Positions 20,511 through 29,540 of a stretch of 64,000 nt of DNA are shown here, piece after piece; position 1 is the first letter of the stretch; every line of letters starts with the position of its first letter. Under the pieces are notes generated by a model, which saw only the letters and a list, made by a program, of their open reading frames with translations, ran no database searches and had not been told where the DNA came from. The position numbers were made by a program, and so were the translations under genes. Source of the DNA: Rhodanobacter sp. A1T4 (GTDB lineage: Bacteria; Pseudomonadota; Gammaproteobacteria; Xanthomonadales; Rhodanobacteraceae); assembly GCF_014207185.1 (NCBI RefSeq), contig NZ_JACHCP010000005.1:124001-188000 (forward strand), given 5' to 3'.

Positions 20511-20592
20511 GTGGGGGAAGAAAACCTCAAGAAGAGAACCTGATGGTGAAACGTTACGGGTGGATCAGTGCTTGTCTATCAGAGCTGGTCGA

Positions 20593-23418
20593 TCAGAACT
20601 TGAAGTGCGCGCTCAGCATGTACTGGCGACCGGTGACATATTCCTCGGACAACTGGGTCTTGCTGCCCAGGTAAGCACGGTATGTCGAGTTGAGCAGGTT
20701 GAGTGCGTTGAGGTTGACCGAGAAGTTCTTGTTGAACTCGTAGCCCGCGGTAGCGTCAAGTTCCTTGTAGCCGTCGACATAGGTCGCCGGCGCACCCGCC
20801 ACATAACCACCGGCCAGATAGCTGGACCGCCAGCCATAGGAGACGCTGGCGCTATACGGCCCCTGCTCGAAGTACGGGCTGAGGTTGTAGGCGTTCTTGG
20901 AGTTGTAAGGCAGCGCGCCGCCGGTCGCAGTTGACGCATTGGAGTACGTGTAGTTCGCGCGGATGCCAAAGCCGGTATCGCTGAAGGCCTGCTGGTAGCT
21001 GATGGTGCCGCCCTTGACCTTGGCGCGACCGCCATCGACCGGCGCAGTGACGTTGTAGTCGCAGATACCTGCCGCCGTGCACTGGCCGGTGGCGATCAGC
21101 GCAGCAGCGCTGGTCTGGTAGCCAGGAATGGTCCAGGAACCATTGATGCGTTCCTGCATCGTCGCCGCATTGACGATGTAATTGAGGATGCTCTTGTAGA
21201 AGCCCGATACAGCCAATACCGACGTATCGTTGAAGTACCACTCTGCCGACAGGTCGGCATTGAGCGAGCGGTAGGGTTTCAGGTCAGGGTTGCCGGCAGC
21301 GGCAGTGAGCACCGTGTCATTCGCCTGGAAGTACGGTGCCATCTGGTTATACGGTGCATAGGCCACCGTCTCCGACGCCGCGCCACGCAGAATGAAGTCC
21401 GGTGCCAAGTTCCAGGCAATGTTGAAGGCTGGCAGCCAGTCGTTGCGCGTACTGTTCTGGGTGACGTAACCAAAACCGGTCGGGAAGGTGCAATCGAACG
21501 AATCGGCCGACGCGCACACGCCGGGAACGTTGTAACCGCTGTCGGTGAACTTGGTATGCACGAAGCGTACGCCGAGGTTACCGTGTACGTCATCGTTGCC
21601 GAAGTTCAGCTGGGCATACGCCGCACTGTTCTGCTGCTGCACGTTGAAGGTGTTGTCCCAGTAGGAGTTGGCATCCTGCGCCGTACCAAAGCCTGGCGTG
21701 CCAAGAATGGCGTTGAAGATGGCGCTGGAACCGGACGTCTGTACGTGGTGGATCGAGCTGTCGGTCAGACCCAGGCTGGACGAACCATCCAGGTCGCTGA
21801 GACCGCCGTAACCGATCTGGTCGAGTGTGAGCGTCTCCGCGCCGGTGTAGACATTCAACACCTGGCTTTCCCAATGCGAGCTGTAGCGCGCACCGATCAG
21901 CAACTCGTTGAGGAAACCGTCGAAATCCTTGCTGAAATCGAGCTGGCCGTAAGTGTCCTTGGCCTTGTAAAGCTCCTTGCCGAGGTTGCCGCCCCAGCCA
22001 TTGTCAGCCCAGTAGGCCGGGTTGTTGGCCGTTGTCGGATCGGTGTACTGGGGGCCCTTGGACAGGCTCCAGTCGAAGCCGCCGCCGTAGAAGATTTCCT
22101 TGACCGCCTGCTCCATCGGGTCGCGCGACGTGCTCACGCCGACCTGCCCGTTCAAGCGCCAGCCATCACCCTTGTACTCGCCCTGCCAGTCGATGCCCTT
22201 GGTCGTGATGGTCGAGATGCGCGCGTTGTTGTCGGTGTAGGTGTGCGCGGTGCTGACGCAATTGAGGTTGTTGAGGCAGGCGGTGCCGGCCTGGGTGCCG
22301 CTGGTGATGATCCCATTGGGACCTTCGGTCAGCGAGGTGATGCCGCCCGGGCTGTTGGTTGCCCACGGATACATCGACTGGTTGAGGTTGTCGAGGTTGT
22401 CCCTGACGTACATCAAACCAACGGTCGAGGAGAAATTCTCGGTCGGCTTCCACTGCAGGTTGACGGTAACGCTGTCGAGCTTTTCGGTCTGCTGGAAGTT
22501 GGTGGCGCTGACCTGGTTCGGGATCTGGTCGGTAGCCTTGATCGCGCCGGAGTTGAGCTCCTTCTGGATCGCAGTGTTACCCGCAGCCAGCGCGGCGGTG
22601 TTGACCGAGGCCACGCTGGAATAACCGTAGTTCTCCAGACCTTGGCGATCACCGAACTGCTCGTGGTGCTGGGCGGAAACGTCGACGCCAAAGGTATTGT
22701 CATCGCTTTTCCAGCTATAAAACACCGACGCGGACGGACGACCGTGGCCGACCATGTCGTTGTAGTTGTCACCAAACGAACCGCTCAGCGTATTCGACGG
22801 CACATCCAGCGGCTTGACCGTGTGCATGATCACGGTGCCACCGATCGCGCCTTCCGGCAGGCGCGCCTCGGGGCTCTTGTAGACCTCGAGCTTGCCGATC
22901 ACGTCCGGTGCGAGCAGCGAGTAGTTGAAGCCGCGGTTCGGGCTGTCGCCGTACAGCCAGATCGCCTGCGCCACCGGATGGCCATCGAGCAGGGTGAGGT
23001 TGAGGCTGGGATCGATACCGTCGATCGAGACGCGCTGGGTACCGGGGATGCTGCGATCGAGCGTGATGCCGGGCATCTGCGCCAACGCCTCGGCCACGTT
23101 GCTGGCGGGAAACTTGCCGATGTCTTCGGCGGTGATCGCATCGACAATCGCATCAGCGTTGCGCTTGGTGTTGATCGATGCCTGCAGGCTGGCGCGAATG
23201 CCGGTGACGGTAACGCCGACCAGGTTAGTGACCTTCTTCGAGTTGGCGTCGCGTGTTTCCTGCGTGGCGGCTGGCGCTGGCGTGGTTGTAGTCGACTGGC
23301 TGGACGTATCCTGTGCCGGTGCGCTCGGTGTCGGCGCACCATCGGCGGCAAACGCCGCTGCAGACATACACAGGCTGGTGATGATGCTGGCGGCTAGCAG
23401 AGTCTTGCGATAATTCAT
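20593..23418 (-). CDS. TonB-dependent receptor, probably for GlcNAc or chitooligosaccharides
   Basis: A 941-residue outer-membrane receptor. A signal peptide (about 1-24, ending AAFAA) is followed by a Thr/Ser/Pro-rich linker, then a plug with VGVTVTGIRASLQASINTK, AEDIGKFPASNVAEALAQMPG and EGAIGGTVIMHTVKPL, and a long barrel finishing on LSAHFKF. The AEDIGKFP plug signature is that of the carbohydrate-type TonB receptors abundant in Xanthomonadales. The neighbours (glucokinase, hexosaminidase, nagX, nagP, nagR) point to amino-sugar oligomers as substrate; this is contextual. It is followed by its own strong terminator and preceded by a direct-repeat array. Confidence 0.92.
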   Translation of the reverse strand: MNYRKTLLAASIITSLCMSAAAFAADGAPTPSAPAQDTSSQSTTTTPAPAATQETRDANSKKVTNLVGVTVTGIRASLQASINTKRNADAIVDAITAEDIGKFPASNVAEALAQMPGITLDRSIPGTQRVSIDGIDPSLNLTLLDGHPVAQAIWLYGDSPNRGFNYSLLAPDVIGKLEVYKSPEARLPEGAIGGTVIMHTVKPLDVPSNTLSGSFGDNYNDMVGHGRPSASVFYSWKSDDNTFGVDVSAQHHEQFGDRQGLENYGYSSVASVNTAALAAGNTAIQKELNSGAIKATDQIPNQVSATNFQQTEKLDSVTVNLQWKPTENFSSTVGLMYVRDNLDNLNQSMYPWATNSPGGITSLTEGPNGIITSGTQAGTACLNNLNCVSTAHTYTDNNARISTITTKGIDWQGEYKGDGWRLNGQVGVSTSRDPMEQAVKEIFYGGGFDWSLSKGPQYTDPTTANNPAYWADNGWGGNLGKELYKAKDTYGQLDFSKDFDGFLNELLIGARYSSHWESQVLNVYTGAETLTLDQIGYGGLSDLDGSSSLGLTDSSIHHVQTSGSSAIFNAILGTPGFGTAQDANSYWDNTFNVQQQNSAAYAQLNFGNDDVHGNLGVRFVHTKFTDSGYNVPGVCASADSFDCTFPTGFGYVTQNSTRNDWLPAFNIAWNLAPDFILRGAASETVAYAPYNQMAPYFQANDTVLTAAAGNPDLKPYRSLNADLSAEWYFNDTSVLAVSGFYKSILNYIVNAATMQERINGSWTIPGYQTSAAALIATGQCTAAGICDYNVTAPVDGGRAKVKGGTISYQQAFSDTGFGIRANYTYSNASTATGGALPYNSKNAYNLSPYFEQGPYSASVSYGWRSSYLAGGYVAGAPATYVDGYKELDATAGYEFNKNFSVNLNALNLLNSTYRAYLGSKTQLSEEYVTGRQYMLSAHFKF

Positions 23419-23474
23419 GATGTCCTCCCCTCAGAGGTGATGCGGATCAAGGCCGGCGTGGTGCGCGGCATTGG

Positions 23475-23517
23475 ACTGGTTTGCGTATCCCTGGTTTACG
23501 TAAGTCCTGGTGTACGT
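23475..23517. repeat. Three direct 12-bp repeats upstream of the TonB receptor
   Basis: ACTGGTTTGCGT (23475-23486), CCTGGTTTACGT (23490-23501) and CCTGGTGTACGT (23506-23517) recur at 15- and 16-bp steps between glucokinase and the receptor gene, 57-99 bp upstream of the receptor start. This looks like a regulator-binding array in the receptor promoter. Confidence 0.4.
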
Positions 23518-23575
23518 TTGCGGCTTGGCGCCGTGTTACCTGATCTCGTGTTACCCGATCGGGTGCACTCACTCT

Positions 23576-24685
23576 TCATGTCGCCTCCTCTTCATGCACC
23601 GTGTCCAGAAACCAGCCTGCGGCGCCAATGACACCAAGCTGGCCGTGCTCGATCAGTCGTACTGGAACCTGTTGCAGAAAGGCACGCATCACGCCCTTGT
23701 TGAAGTAGCGTTCGGCAAAGGTGCTGGTCTGCAGAAAAAACTGGATCTGCGGCAGAATGCCGCCAGCCAGATACACGCCACTGGCGCGATACAGCAGCAC
23801 CAGGTCGCCAACGAAGCTGCCGAGCAGCCCGCAGAAAACATTGAGCGACTCCAGTGCGGCGGCGTCCGTGCCAGCCAGGGCCGCGCCGGTGATCTGTGCT
23901 GGCGTGTGCAGGCTGGCTTCGCCGCCGCGCAATTCGCACAGCACGCGATAGAGCCTCTGCAGACCGGGACCGGACAGTACGTCTTCATACGCCACGTATG
24001 GACGGTCGCGGCGCAAGACGCGCAGGATTTCGATCTCGCGTTCGGTGCCGGGCGCCAGCGCCACCAGCCCCGCTTCAGTCGGCAGCACCCGCGCCCGCGG
24101 CTGGCCTGGCAATAACACCGCGGAACCGAGCCCTGTGCCTGGCCCCATCACCAGCATCGGTCCGGTCGATATCGGCTGCGCGGTTTCGATGATCGGTCGC
24201 GTCTCGGATGCGTCGATGAATTGGGTGGCGTAGGCCACCGCCTCGAAATCGTTGATCACTTCCAGCTTGTCGATGCCCAGGCCTTCGCGAATCGGAGCGA
24301 TCGGCACAGGCCAGGGCAGATTTTCGTTGATGATGACGCCGTCGAGCACATAGCCGGCGCAAGCCAGAGCACAGCGATCGATATGTCTGGCTGCGGCAGC
24401 GTGCGGCGTGCCGGCCAGCTGCACCACAAAATCCTGCAGCATCGCGCCTAGGCTGGACCATTCGACGCAGCTGTAGCGGTGGTAATGCAACACGTTGACC
24501 GGCGTTTTACTGTCCGTGCTGCGTGCCACCAGAGCGATGCGCGCATGCGTGCCGCCCACATCGGCGGCGAGGAACGGTCGATTCAACGCTTCGACGATTT
24601 GGCTTGACTCGCCAGACACCGGCGTACCAGGCAGCGTTGCTGCCTGCGGCTCCGATGCATGACGCTGATTGGCGACTTCCCCCAC
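23576..24685 (-). CDS. glk: Glucokinase family sugar kinase of the GlcNAc cluster
   Basis: A 369-residue kinase of the bacterial glucokinase family (PF02685 type rather than ROK). The phosphate-1 motif AADVGGTHARIALV lies at residues 40-53; also seen are DFEAVAYATQ, GPGTGLGSAVL (adenosine region), TEAGLVALAPGTE and YLAGGILPQI. The start is GTG 24685, supported by GGGAG six nt upstream; an N-terminal extension of about 35 residues precedes the fold. In Xanthomonas-type clusters such enzymes phosphorylate glucose or GlcNAc. Placement between nagP/nagR and the receptor makes a GlcNAc kinase role plausible. It is first in its minus-strand group and a LacI-type operator lies 95 bp upstream. Confidence 0.88.
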   Translation of the reverse strand: MGEVANQRHASEPQAATLPGTPVSGESSQIVEALNRPFLAADVGGTHARIALVARSTDSKTPVNVLHYHRYSCVEWSSLGAMLQDFVVQLAGTPHAAAARHIDRCALACAGYVLDGVIINENLPWPVPIAPIREGLGIDKLEVINDFEAVAYATQFIDASETRPIIETAQPISTGPMLVMGPGTGLGSAVLLPGQPRARVLPTEAGLVALAPGTEREIEILRVLRRDRPYVAYEDVLSGPGLQRLYRVLCELRGGEASLHTPAQITGAALAGTDAAALESLNVFCGLLGSFVGDLVLLYRASGVYLAGGILPQIQFFLQTSTFAERYFNKGVMRAFLQQVPVRLIEHGQLGVIGAAGWFLDTVHEEEAT

Positions 24686-24779
24686 TCCGTTCTCCCGACA
24701 ACGGTATGGCCTCGACCGGACAACGGTGGATCACCGCTGGCCTGTTGCGGGCCTGATTTGACGGAGTCTGAGATTAAAA

Positions 24780-24793
24780 TGACAACGTTGTCA
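24780..24793. promoter_or_regulatory. Perfect 14-bp palindrome, probable NagR (LacI-type) operator
   Basis: TGACAACGTTGTCA is a perfect palindrome with the central CG expected of LacI-family sites. It lies in the divergent region between glucokinase and nagP, close to the LacI-family gene nagR. A degenerate copy overlaps the candidate nagP -35 box (25020-25033, 10 of 14 positions). Confidence 0.65.
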
Positions 24794-25018
24794 ACTTTGC
24801 GATCAAATTTATTTTTCCGCGTTGCGTGGCACCGCAACATCCTTCCATGAACTATTGGCGAGATGACATGAGGAACGCCTTCAAATGGCCAGATATCAGG
24901 TTAAAAGAAGATAAATTTCGCCCGTATCGCTAACTGTCGCAGTGCCGCATAAGCTGGATCAGACGGCTTGGCAACCGTGAAGTCGTCAAACGAGCATGGC
25001 GCTTTTGTGCGACGCGAA

Positions 25019-25048
25019 TTGACAACGATGCACTTTACGGCCAATAAA
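25019..25048 (+). promoter_or_regulatory. Candidate nagP promoter
   Basis: TTGACA (25019-25024) and AATAAA (25043-25048) are separated by 18 bp and lie about 90 bp before nagP. The -35 overlaps a TGACAACG half-site identical to the left half of the palindrome at 24780, consistent with repression by NagR. The rest of the 450-bp divergent region 24686-25135 holds nothing else I recognise. Confidence 0.4.
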
Positions 25049-25135
25049 GAGACATTCGTGATGCCACCGCCAGTCGGCCGATGACGTCGTGAATGACCAG
25101 ATCAACCAGATCGAAGCACCCGGGGAGAATCATCG

Positions 25136-26422
25136 ATGGCAGCGACACTGACGGCGGCGCCAGCCGCACGCACGAATTTCGGACCGATGATGATTATCGG
25201 CATGCTGTTTTTCATCTTCGGTTTTGTCACCTGGCTCAACGGGCCGCTGATCACCTTCGTCAAACTCGCTTTTCAGACAAACGACTTCAATGCGTTTTTG
25301 GTGCCATCAGCGTTTTATCTGTCGTACTTTTTTCTGTCGCTGCCTGCCTCATTGGTGCTGCGCCGTACCGGCATGAAAAAAGGCATGGCGCTGGGACTGT
25401 TCGTAATGGCTATCGGTGCGCTTCTGTTCGGCCAGTTCGTCAGCATGCGTGTGTTCGCCGGCGCACTGACTGGACTGTTTGTCATCGGTGCCGGGCTGTC
25501 GCTGCTGCAAACCGCATCGAATCCGTACATCAGTATTCTCGGCCCGATCGACAGCGCGGCGCAGCGCATCGCATTCATGGGCATCTGCAACAAAGTGGCC
25601 GGCATCCTGGCGCCGATACTGATCGGCACCTTGGTGCTACACGGCATTGGCGATCTCGATCAGAAGGTGAAGGCGGCTGATCCTGTCACGCGCGAGCTGC
25701 TGCTCAACGAATTCGCCTCGCGAGTCCATGTGCCGTACATGGTGATCGCCGGCGTGCTGGTGCTGCTGGCGATCTGGATTGCGCGTTCCTCGCTGCCGGA
25801 TATCGAGTCAGCCTCGGCCAACAGCACACCTGCACGTGTCGGCGATGCAACCGCATCGCGTGGCATCACGCATTTTCCGCATCTGTGGCTGGGTGTGCTG
25901 TGCCTGTTCGTGTATGTCGGCGTCGAAGTGATGGCCGGCGACGCGATCGGCACCTATGGCGCCGGCTTTAATCTGCCGCTGGATCAAACCAAGTTCTTCA
26001 CCGCATTTACGCTGGGCGCGATGTTGCTGGGCTACGTCGCCGGCCTGCTGCTGATTCCGAAAATTGTTTCGCAGCAGCGCTATCTGGCAATCTCGGCGGT
26101 GCTTGGCGTGCTGTTTTCGATCGGTGCATTTCTAACCCACGGCTATCTGTCGGTTGGCTTTGTCGCATCGCTGGGTTTTGCCAACGCGATGATGTGGCCG
26201 GCGATCTTTCCGCTGGCGATCAAGGGACTGGGCGCGCTCACCGAACGTGGCTCGGCCTTGTTGATCATGGCGATTGCCGGTGGTGCAGTGATACCGCAGC
26301 TGTTCGTGCATCTGAAGGAGCATGTCGATTTCCAGCTAGCGTTTCTGCTGTTGATGGTGCCCTGCTATCTGTACATTCTGTTTTACGGACTCGCCGGTCA
26401 TCGCGTTGGCCAGCAGCAGTAA
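25136..26422 (+). CDS. nagP: N-acetylglucosamine MFS transporter, FHS family
   Basis: A 428-residue protein with 12 hydrophobic helices, the size of FucP/GluP-family sugar:H+ symporters. Family marks include FFIFGFVTWLNGPLI in helix 1, QTASNPYISILGP in helix 4-5, GICNKVAGILAP and YVGVEVMAGDAIGTY in helix 7. NagP carries GlcNAc across the inner membrane in Shewanella and Xanthomonas GlcNAc pathways. It reads away from glucokinase and is followed 140 bp later by the LacI-family regulator gene in the same direction. The start lies 4 nt after GGGGAGAATCATCG, with a GGGGAG ribosome-binding site. Confidence 0.92.
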   Translation: MAATLTAAPAARTNFGPMMIIGMLFFIFGFVTWLNGPLITFVKLAFQTNDFNAFLVPSAFYLSYFFLSLPASLVLRRTGMKKGMALGLFVMAIGALLFGQFVSMRVFAGALTGLFVIGAGLSLLQTASNPYISILGPIDSAAQRIAFMGICNKVAGILAPILIGTLVLHGIGDLDQKVKAADPVTRELLLNEFASRVHVPYMVIAGVLVLLAIWIARSSLPDIESASANSTPARVGDATASRGITHFPHLWLGVLCLFVYVGVEVMAGDAIGTYGAGFNLPLDQTKFFTAFTLGAMLLGYVAGLLLIPKIVSQQRYLAISAVLGVLFSIGAFLTHGYLSVGFVASLGFANAMMWPAIFPLAIKGLGALTERGSALLIMAIAGGAVIPQLFVHLKEHVDFQLAFLLLMVPCYLYILFYGLAGHRVGQQQ

Positions 26423-26561
26423 CCGGAATCCGGCCCGGCGGCTTCATTCGTGGTCGCCCTGGTCATGGCCATACGCTAGGATGCACGCAACGCCGCACGC
26501 CACGTGCGGTGTTGTCGGCGCGATGGCGCTGCCATCACAGTCGACGGATGAGGTTTAGCGG

Positions 26562-27611
26562 TTGCGCAGCTCCACTATCAAGGATGTCGCAGAAAAGGCA
26601 GGCGTCTCGCTGAAGACGGTGTCGCGCGTTATCAACAATGAGCCGTCGGTGCATGCGCGAACGCGCGCCAAGGTGCAGCGCGAGATCGACGCGCTTGGCT
26701 ATCAGCCCGATCCATCCGCGCGCAGTTTGCGCAGTACGCGTGCATACGCGCTGGGCCTGGTTTACGACAACCCGAACGCACATTACATCATCAACATGCA
26801 GCTCGGCGTGCTGTCGGCGTGCCGCAGCGGCGGCTTCGGCCTGCAGATTCATCCCTGCGACTCGTCCTCACCGAAGCTGGCCGACGAACTGTGCGAGCTG
26901 GCACGTCGCTCGCGGCTAGCTGGCCTCGTATTGGCACCGCCGATGTCGGAACAACCGGAGTTGATTCGCACGCTGACGGAAGCCAAGATCCCTTTCATGC
27001 GGATCATTTCGGCGCGGCAGGATCCGCAGGACGGCTATCCCTGCGTCTACGTTGACGACCGCGATGCGGCCTATGCGATCACCGAACATCTGATCCAGCT
27101 CGGCCATCAACGCATCGGTTTTCTGTGGGGCGGGCGGGAGCACCGCTCGAGCCCCGAGCGTTACCAGGGTTACGAGGATGCGCTGAGGGATTACGGTATC
27201 GCGCTGGATCGCAAGCTGGTCCTGCCCGGCGATTTTACTTTCGACGATGGATTCCGTGGCGCGCGTAAATTGCTGGCGCTGAAGGATCGCCCCACCGCGA
27301 TCTTCGGCTCCAACGACGAGATCGCTGCCGGCGTGCTGGCAGCGGCGCATTCGGACGGCATCAACGTGCCGTACGAATTGTCGATCGCCGGATTCGAGGA
27401 CAGTCCGTTTTCCAAGCAGTCGTGGCCGGCACTGACCACCGCACGCCAGGCCACCGAAGAAATCGCCCGTCACGCGGCGAAGCGGTTGATCGACGACCTG
27501 CAGCGTGAAGCCAACGGCGAAGTGCTGAGCACAGTCAACGAAGGTTTCCGTCCCGAACTGGTGGTGCGCGGCTCAACCGCACCGCGCCACACCGTGCCGC
27601 CGAAACGCTGA
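26562..27611 (+). CDS. nagR: LacI family transcriptional regulator NagR
   Basis: A 349-residue LacI/GalR protein. The helix-turn-helix is TIKDVAEKAGVSLKTVSRVI (residues 5-24), followed by the hinge region with ARSLRSTRAYALG and a periplasmic-binding-protein-like effector domain ending with AIFGSNDEIAAGV and LSIAGFEDSPFS. The start is TTG 26562 with GAGG nine nt upstream; the nearby ATG at 26548 is out of frame. It is next to nagP and near the palindrome at 24780. By analogy with Xanthomonas NagR it should repress GlcNAc uptake genes until a GlcNAc-derived effector binds. Confidence 0.9.
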   Translation: MRSSTIKDVAEKAGVSLKTVSRVINNEPSVHARTRAKVQREIDALGYQPDPSARSLRSTRAYALGLVYDNPNAHYIINMQLGVLSACRSGGFGLQIHPCDSSSPKLADELCELARRSRLAGLVLAPPMSEQPELIRTLTEAKIPFMRIISARQDPQDGYPCVYVDDRDAAYAITEHLIQLGHQRIGFLWGGREHRSSPERYQGYEDALRDYGIALDRKLVLPGDFTFDDGFRGARKLLALKDRPTAIFGSNDEIAAGVLAAAHSDGINVPYELSIAGFEDSPFSKQSWPALTTARQATEEIARHAAKRLIDDLQREANGEVLSTVNEGFRPELVVRGSTAPRHTVPPKR

Positions 27612-27632
27612 ACGCCCGGCGGCGAAGCTCAA

Positions 27633-29237
27633 TCAGCGTTTGACGTTGTCGGTCTGCTCGATGAAGCGGGCGACGTTGTCGTGCAGCTCTTTCAGCGAGG
27701 CCTCGTGTGCGTAGACCATGTGTCCGGATGGATACCACGAATAGCTGATATTGCTCTCGAGGCTGGTCGGTATCGGCATGTGATGCATCTCATAGTCGGC
27801 GGCAAAAAACGGCGTGGCCAGATCGTAATAGCCGCCGTTCAGGTAGACCTTGAGATTGGGATTGGTCTTCATCGCCGTCGCCAGATCCGGCATCACGTTG
27901 GTCGACGACTGCAGTGCCTCGCCATCCACGCCTGGCGCCTTGTGCGAGAAATCCCAATGATCGACGTCCGCAAACTCGTGGTACTGCTGGCCATCGCCAA
28001 ACTTCAGGTCACGGCGCACATAGTCGTTGAACGCGGCGATATAAGCTGAGCTGATCGCCGAGGACTGCGGATCGTATTCGGAATCCTTGCCCATCGGATC
28101 GAGTGACGGGCCGGAGAAACGACTGTCCAGCCGGCCGGTGGTGATGTCGTCGCCGGCCTGCAGTTCATGTTCGAACATGCCGCCGCTCACCCGCAGATTC
28201 GCCTTCAGCAGGTAGTCGACCGGCAGGCCGGTGTACTGGTGCAGCTTCTGCGCCACCGCCTGTTTCTGCGCGTCGCCCAGTCGCGAACCGGCCATCAATG
28301 CCTGTGTGTAGTCGCCCAGCGCGTACTGCTTCACTTCTTCGAGGAACGGTTCCAGCGCCACCGGCTGCTGCGGCAATTTGTGGTGATAGAACGCGGTGGC
28401 GGCGAACGTGGGCAATGCCAGTTCGTACGGCAGATCGATGCCCGGGTTGAACTGCGGGCCATCGATGCTGGTGTCGAAATTCAAAATCTGCGACAGCAGG
28501 ATCACACCGTTGAGATCGACGCTGTTCTCGTTCTCCAGAATATTCGCCAGCACGGCCGAGCGCGTGGTGCCGTAGCTTTCGCCAAAAAGATATTTTGGCG
28601 AATTCCAGCGGCCGTACTTCGACAGAAACTGCGTAATGAACTGCGCGAACGCGTGGCCATCGCCGTCTACGCTGTAGATCGCCTTCTTGCGATCCTTCAT
28701 CTGCTCGTCGCGCTTGGACTTGTCGTCGTCGGCGGCAATCAGGCGGCTGAAGCCGGCCCCTGGTGCGTCGATGAACACCACATCGGTGGCATCGAGCAGG
28801 CTGTAGTTATTGTTGACCAGGCCATAGGGCGCAGCCGCTGTATGGCTATCGTCGGCAGTCACCACGCGCTTGGGACCGAACGCCCCCATGTGCAGCCACA
28901 CCGTGGCCGAACCCGGGCCGCCGTTATAGATGAAGGTGACCGGGCGCTTGCCCGGCTCCACGCCTTTCTTCATGTAGGCGACGTAGAACATGCTGACCTG
29001 CGGCTCGTTCTCCTTGTCGCCGCTGCCATGCAGCACCAGCGTGCCGGCGACCGCCTTGTAGCTGATGCTGTGACCTTCGACCGACACCGAGCCATCGGTG
29101 GTCGAGGACTGTGGCTCCAGCAGCGCGGCGTCCGGTTTTGCATCGGGCTTGTGCTGGTCATCCTTCTTGTCGGCAGCTACCGCGACGGCACTGATCAGCA
29201 GGGCGGCCAGCGCCGTCGCGAGGGGAAGTTTGCGCAT
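27633..29237 (-). CDS. S10 serine carboxypeptidase-like secreted peptidase
   Basis: A 534-residue protein from ATG 29237, chosen because a signal peptide follows directly (MRKLPLATALAALLISAVAVAA). The alpha/beta-hydrolase fold has the oxyanion segment TFIYNGGPGSATVWLHMG and the triad S221 in GESYGT, D472 in GGYYDLATP and H506 in GHMVY, the order and context of S10 carboxypeptidases. It should remove C-terminal residues from peptides in the periplasm. Its start lies about 100 bp beyond a broken transporter remnant. It converges on nagR and is not obviously part of the GlcNAc pathway. Confidence 0.88.
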   Translation of the reverse strand: MRKLPLATALAALLISAVAVAADKKDDQHKPDAKPDAALLEPQSSTTDGSVSVEGHSISYKAVAGTLVLHGSGDKENEPQVSMFYVAYMKKGVEPGKRPVTFIYNGGPGSATVWLHMGAFGPKRVVTADDSHTAAAPYGLVNNNYSLLDATDVVFIDAPGAGFSRLIAADDDKSKRDEQMKDRKKAIYSVDGDGHAFAQFITQFLSKYGRWNSPKYLFGESYGTTRSAVLANILENENSVDLNGVILLSQILNFDTSIDGPQFNPGIDLPYELALPTFAATAFYHHKLPQQPVALEPFLEEVKQYALGDYTQALMAGSRLGDAQKQAVAQKLHQYTGLPVDYLLKANLRVSGGMFEHELQAGDDITTGRLDSRFSGPSLDPMGKDSEYDPQSSAISSAYIAAFNDYVRRDLKFGDGQQYHEFADVDHWDFSHKAPGVDGEALQSSTNVMPDLATAMKTNPNLKVYLNGGYYDLATPFFAADYEMHHMPIPTSLESNISYSWYPSGHMVYAHEASLKELHDNVARFIEQTDNVKR

Positions 29238-29340
29238 GGAAAAAGTATCCTGGTGACGAAGGCGCCAGATGCGCCGGGAGGTTTTCAGCATAGGCATGGC
29301 CGCCGTACGCTTTCATCTCCCAGAAGTCACTGTCGTGCGA

Positions 29341-29538
29341 TCAACTCCAGGCGATCATGCCGATCACCGCCAGCGCCATCAGCACACCGCCGAGGTTGAC
29401 CTGGCTCAATCGTTCAAGAAAAAAGCACCCCGACCAGCGCACCCAAGGCCACTACGCCGATGTTGGTGCTGGCGAAAATCAGTGCCAGATGCTGCGGCAA
29501 CGCTCGATGCGCGCGCAGAACGTACCACGCATGCGTTT
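29341..29538 (-). pseudogene. Truncated, frameshifted DMT (EamA-like) transporter remnant
   Basis: On the minus strand the frame reads THAWYVLRAHRALP, LALIFASTNIGVVALGALVG and VLF, then hits TGA at 29416-29414. Shifting by one base at the T-rich stretch (about 29417-29422) restores LERLSQVNLGGVLMALAVIG and MIAWS before a stop at 29343-29341. This looks like the last two helices of a drug/metabolite transporter. The first part of the gene is missing because the AraC gene ends at 29541. It is a decayed gene end left by a rearrangement. Confidence 0.55.
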
Positions 29539-29540
29539 GA

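Noticed and set aside
21556-23397. 613-codon plus-strand frame opposite the TonB receptor
   Set aside because: Shadow of a complete receptor gene; no recognisable domain.
26548-26564. ATG at 26548 as nagR start
   Set aside because: It is out of frame with the helix-turn-helix; the TTG at 26562 gives the correct LacI N-terminus with GAGG upstream.
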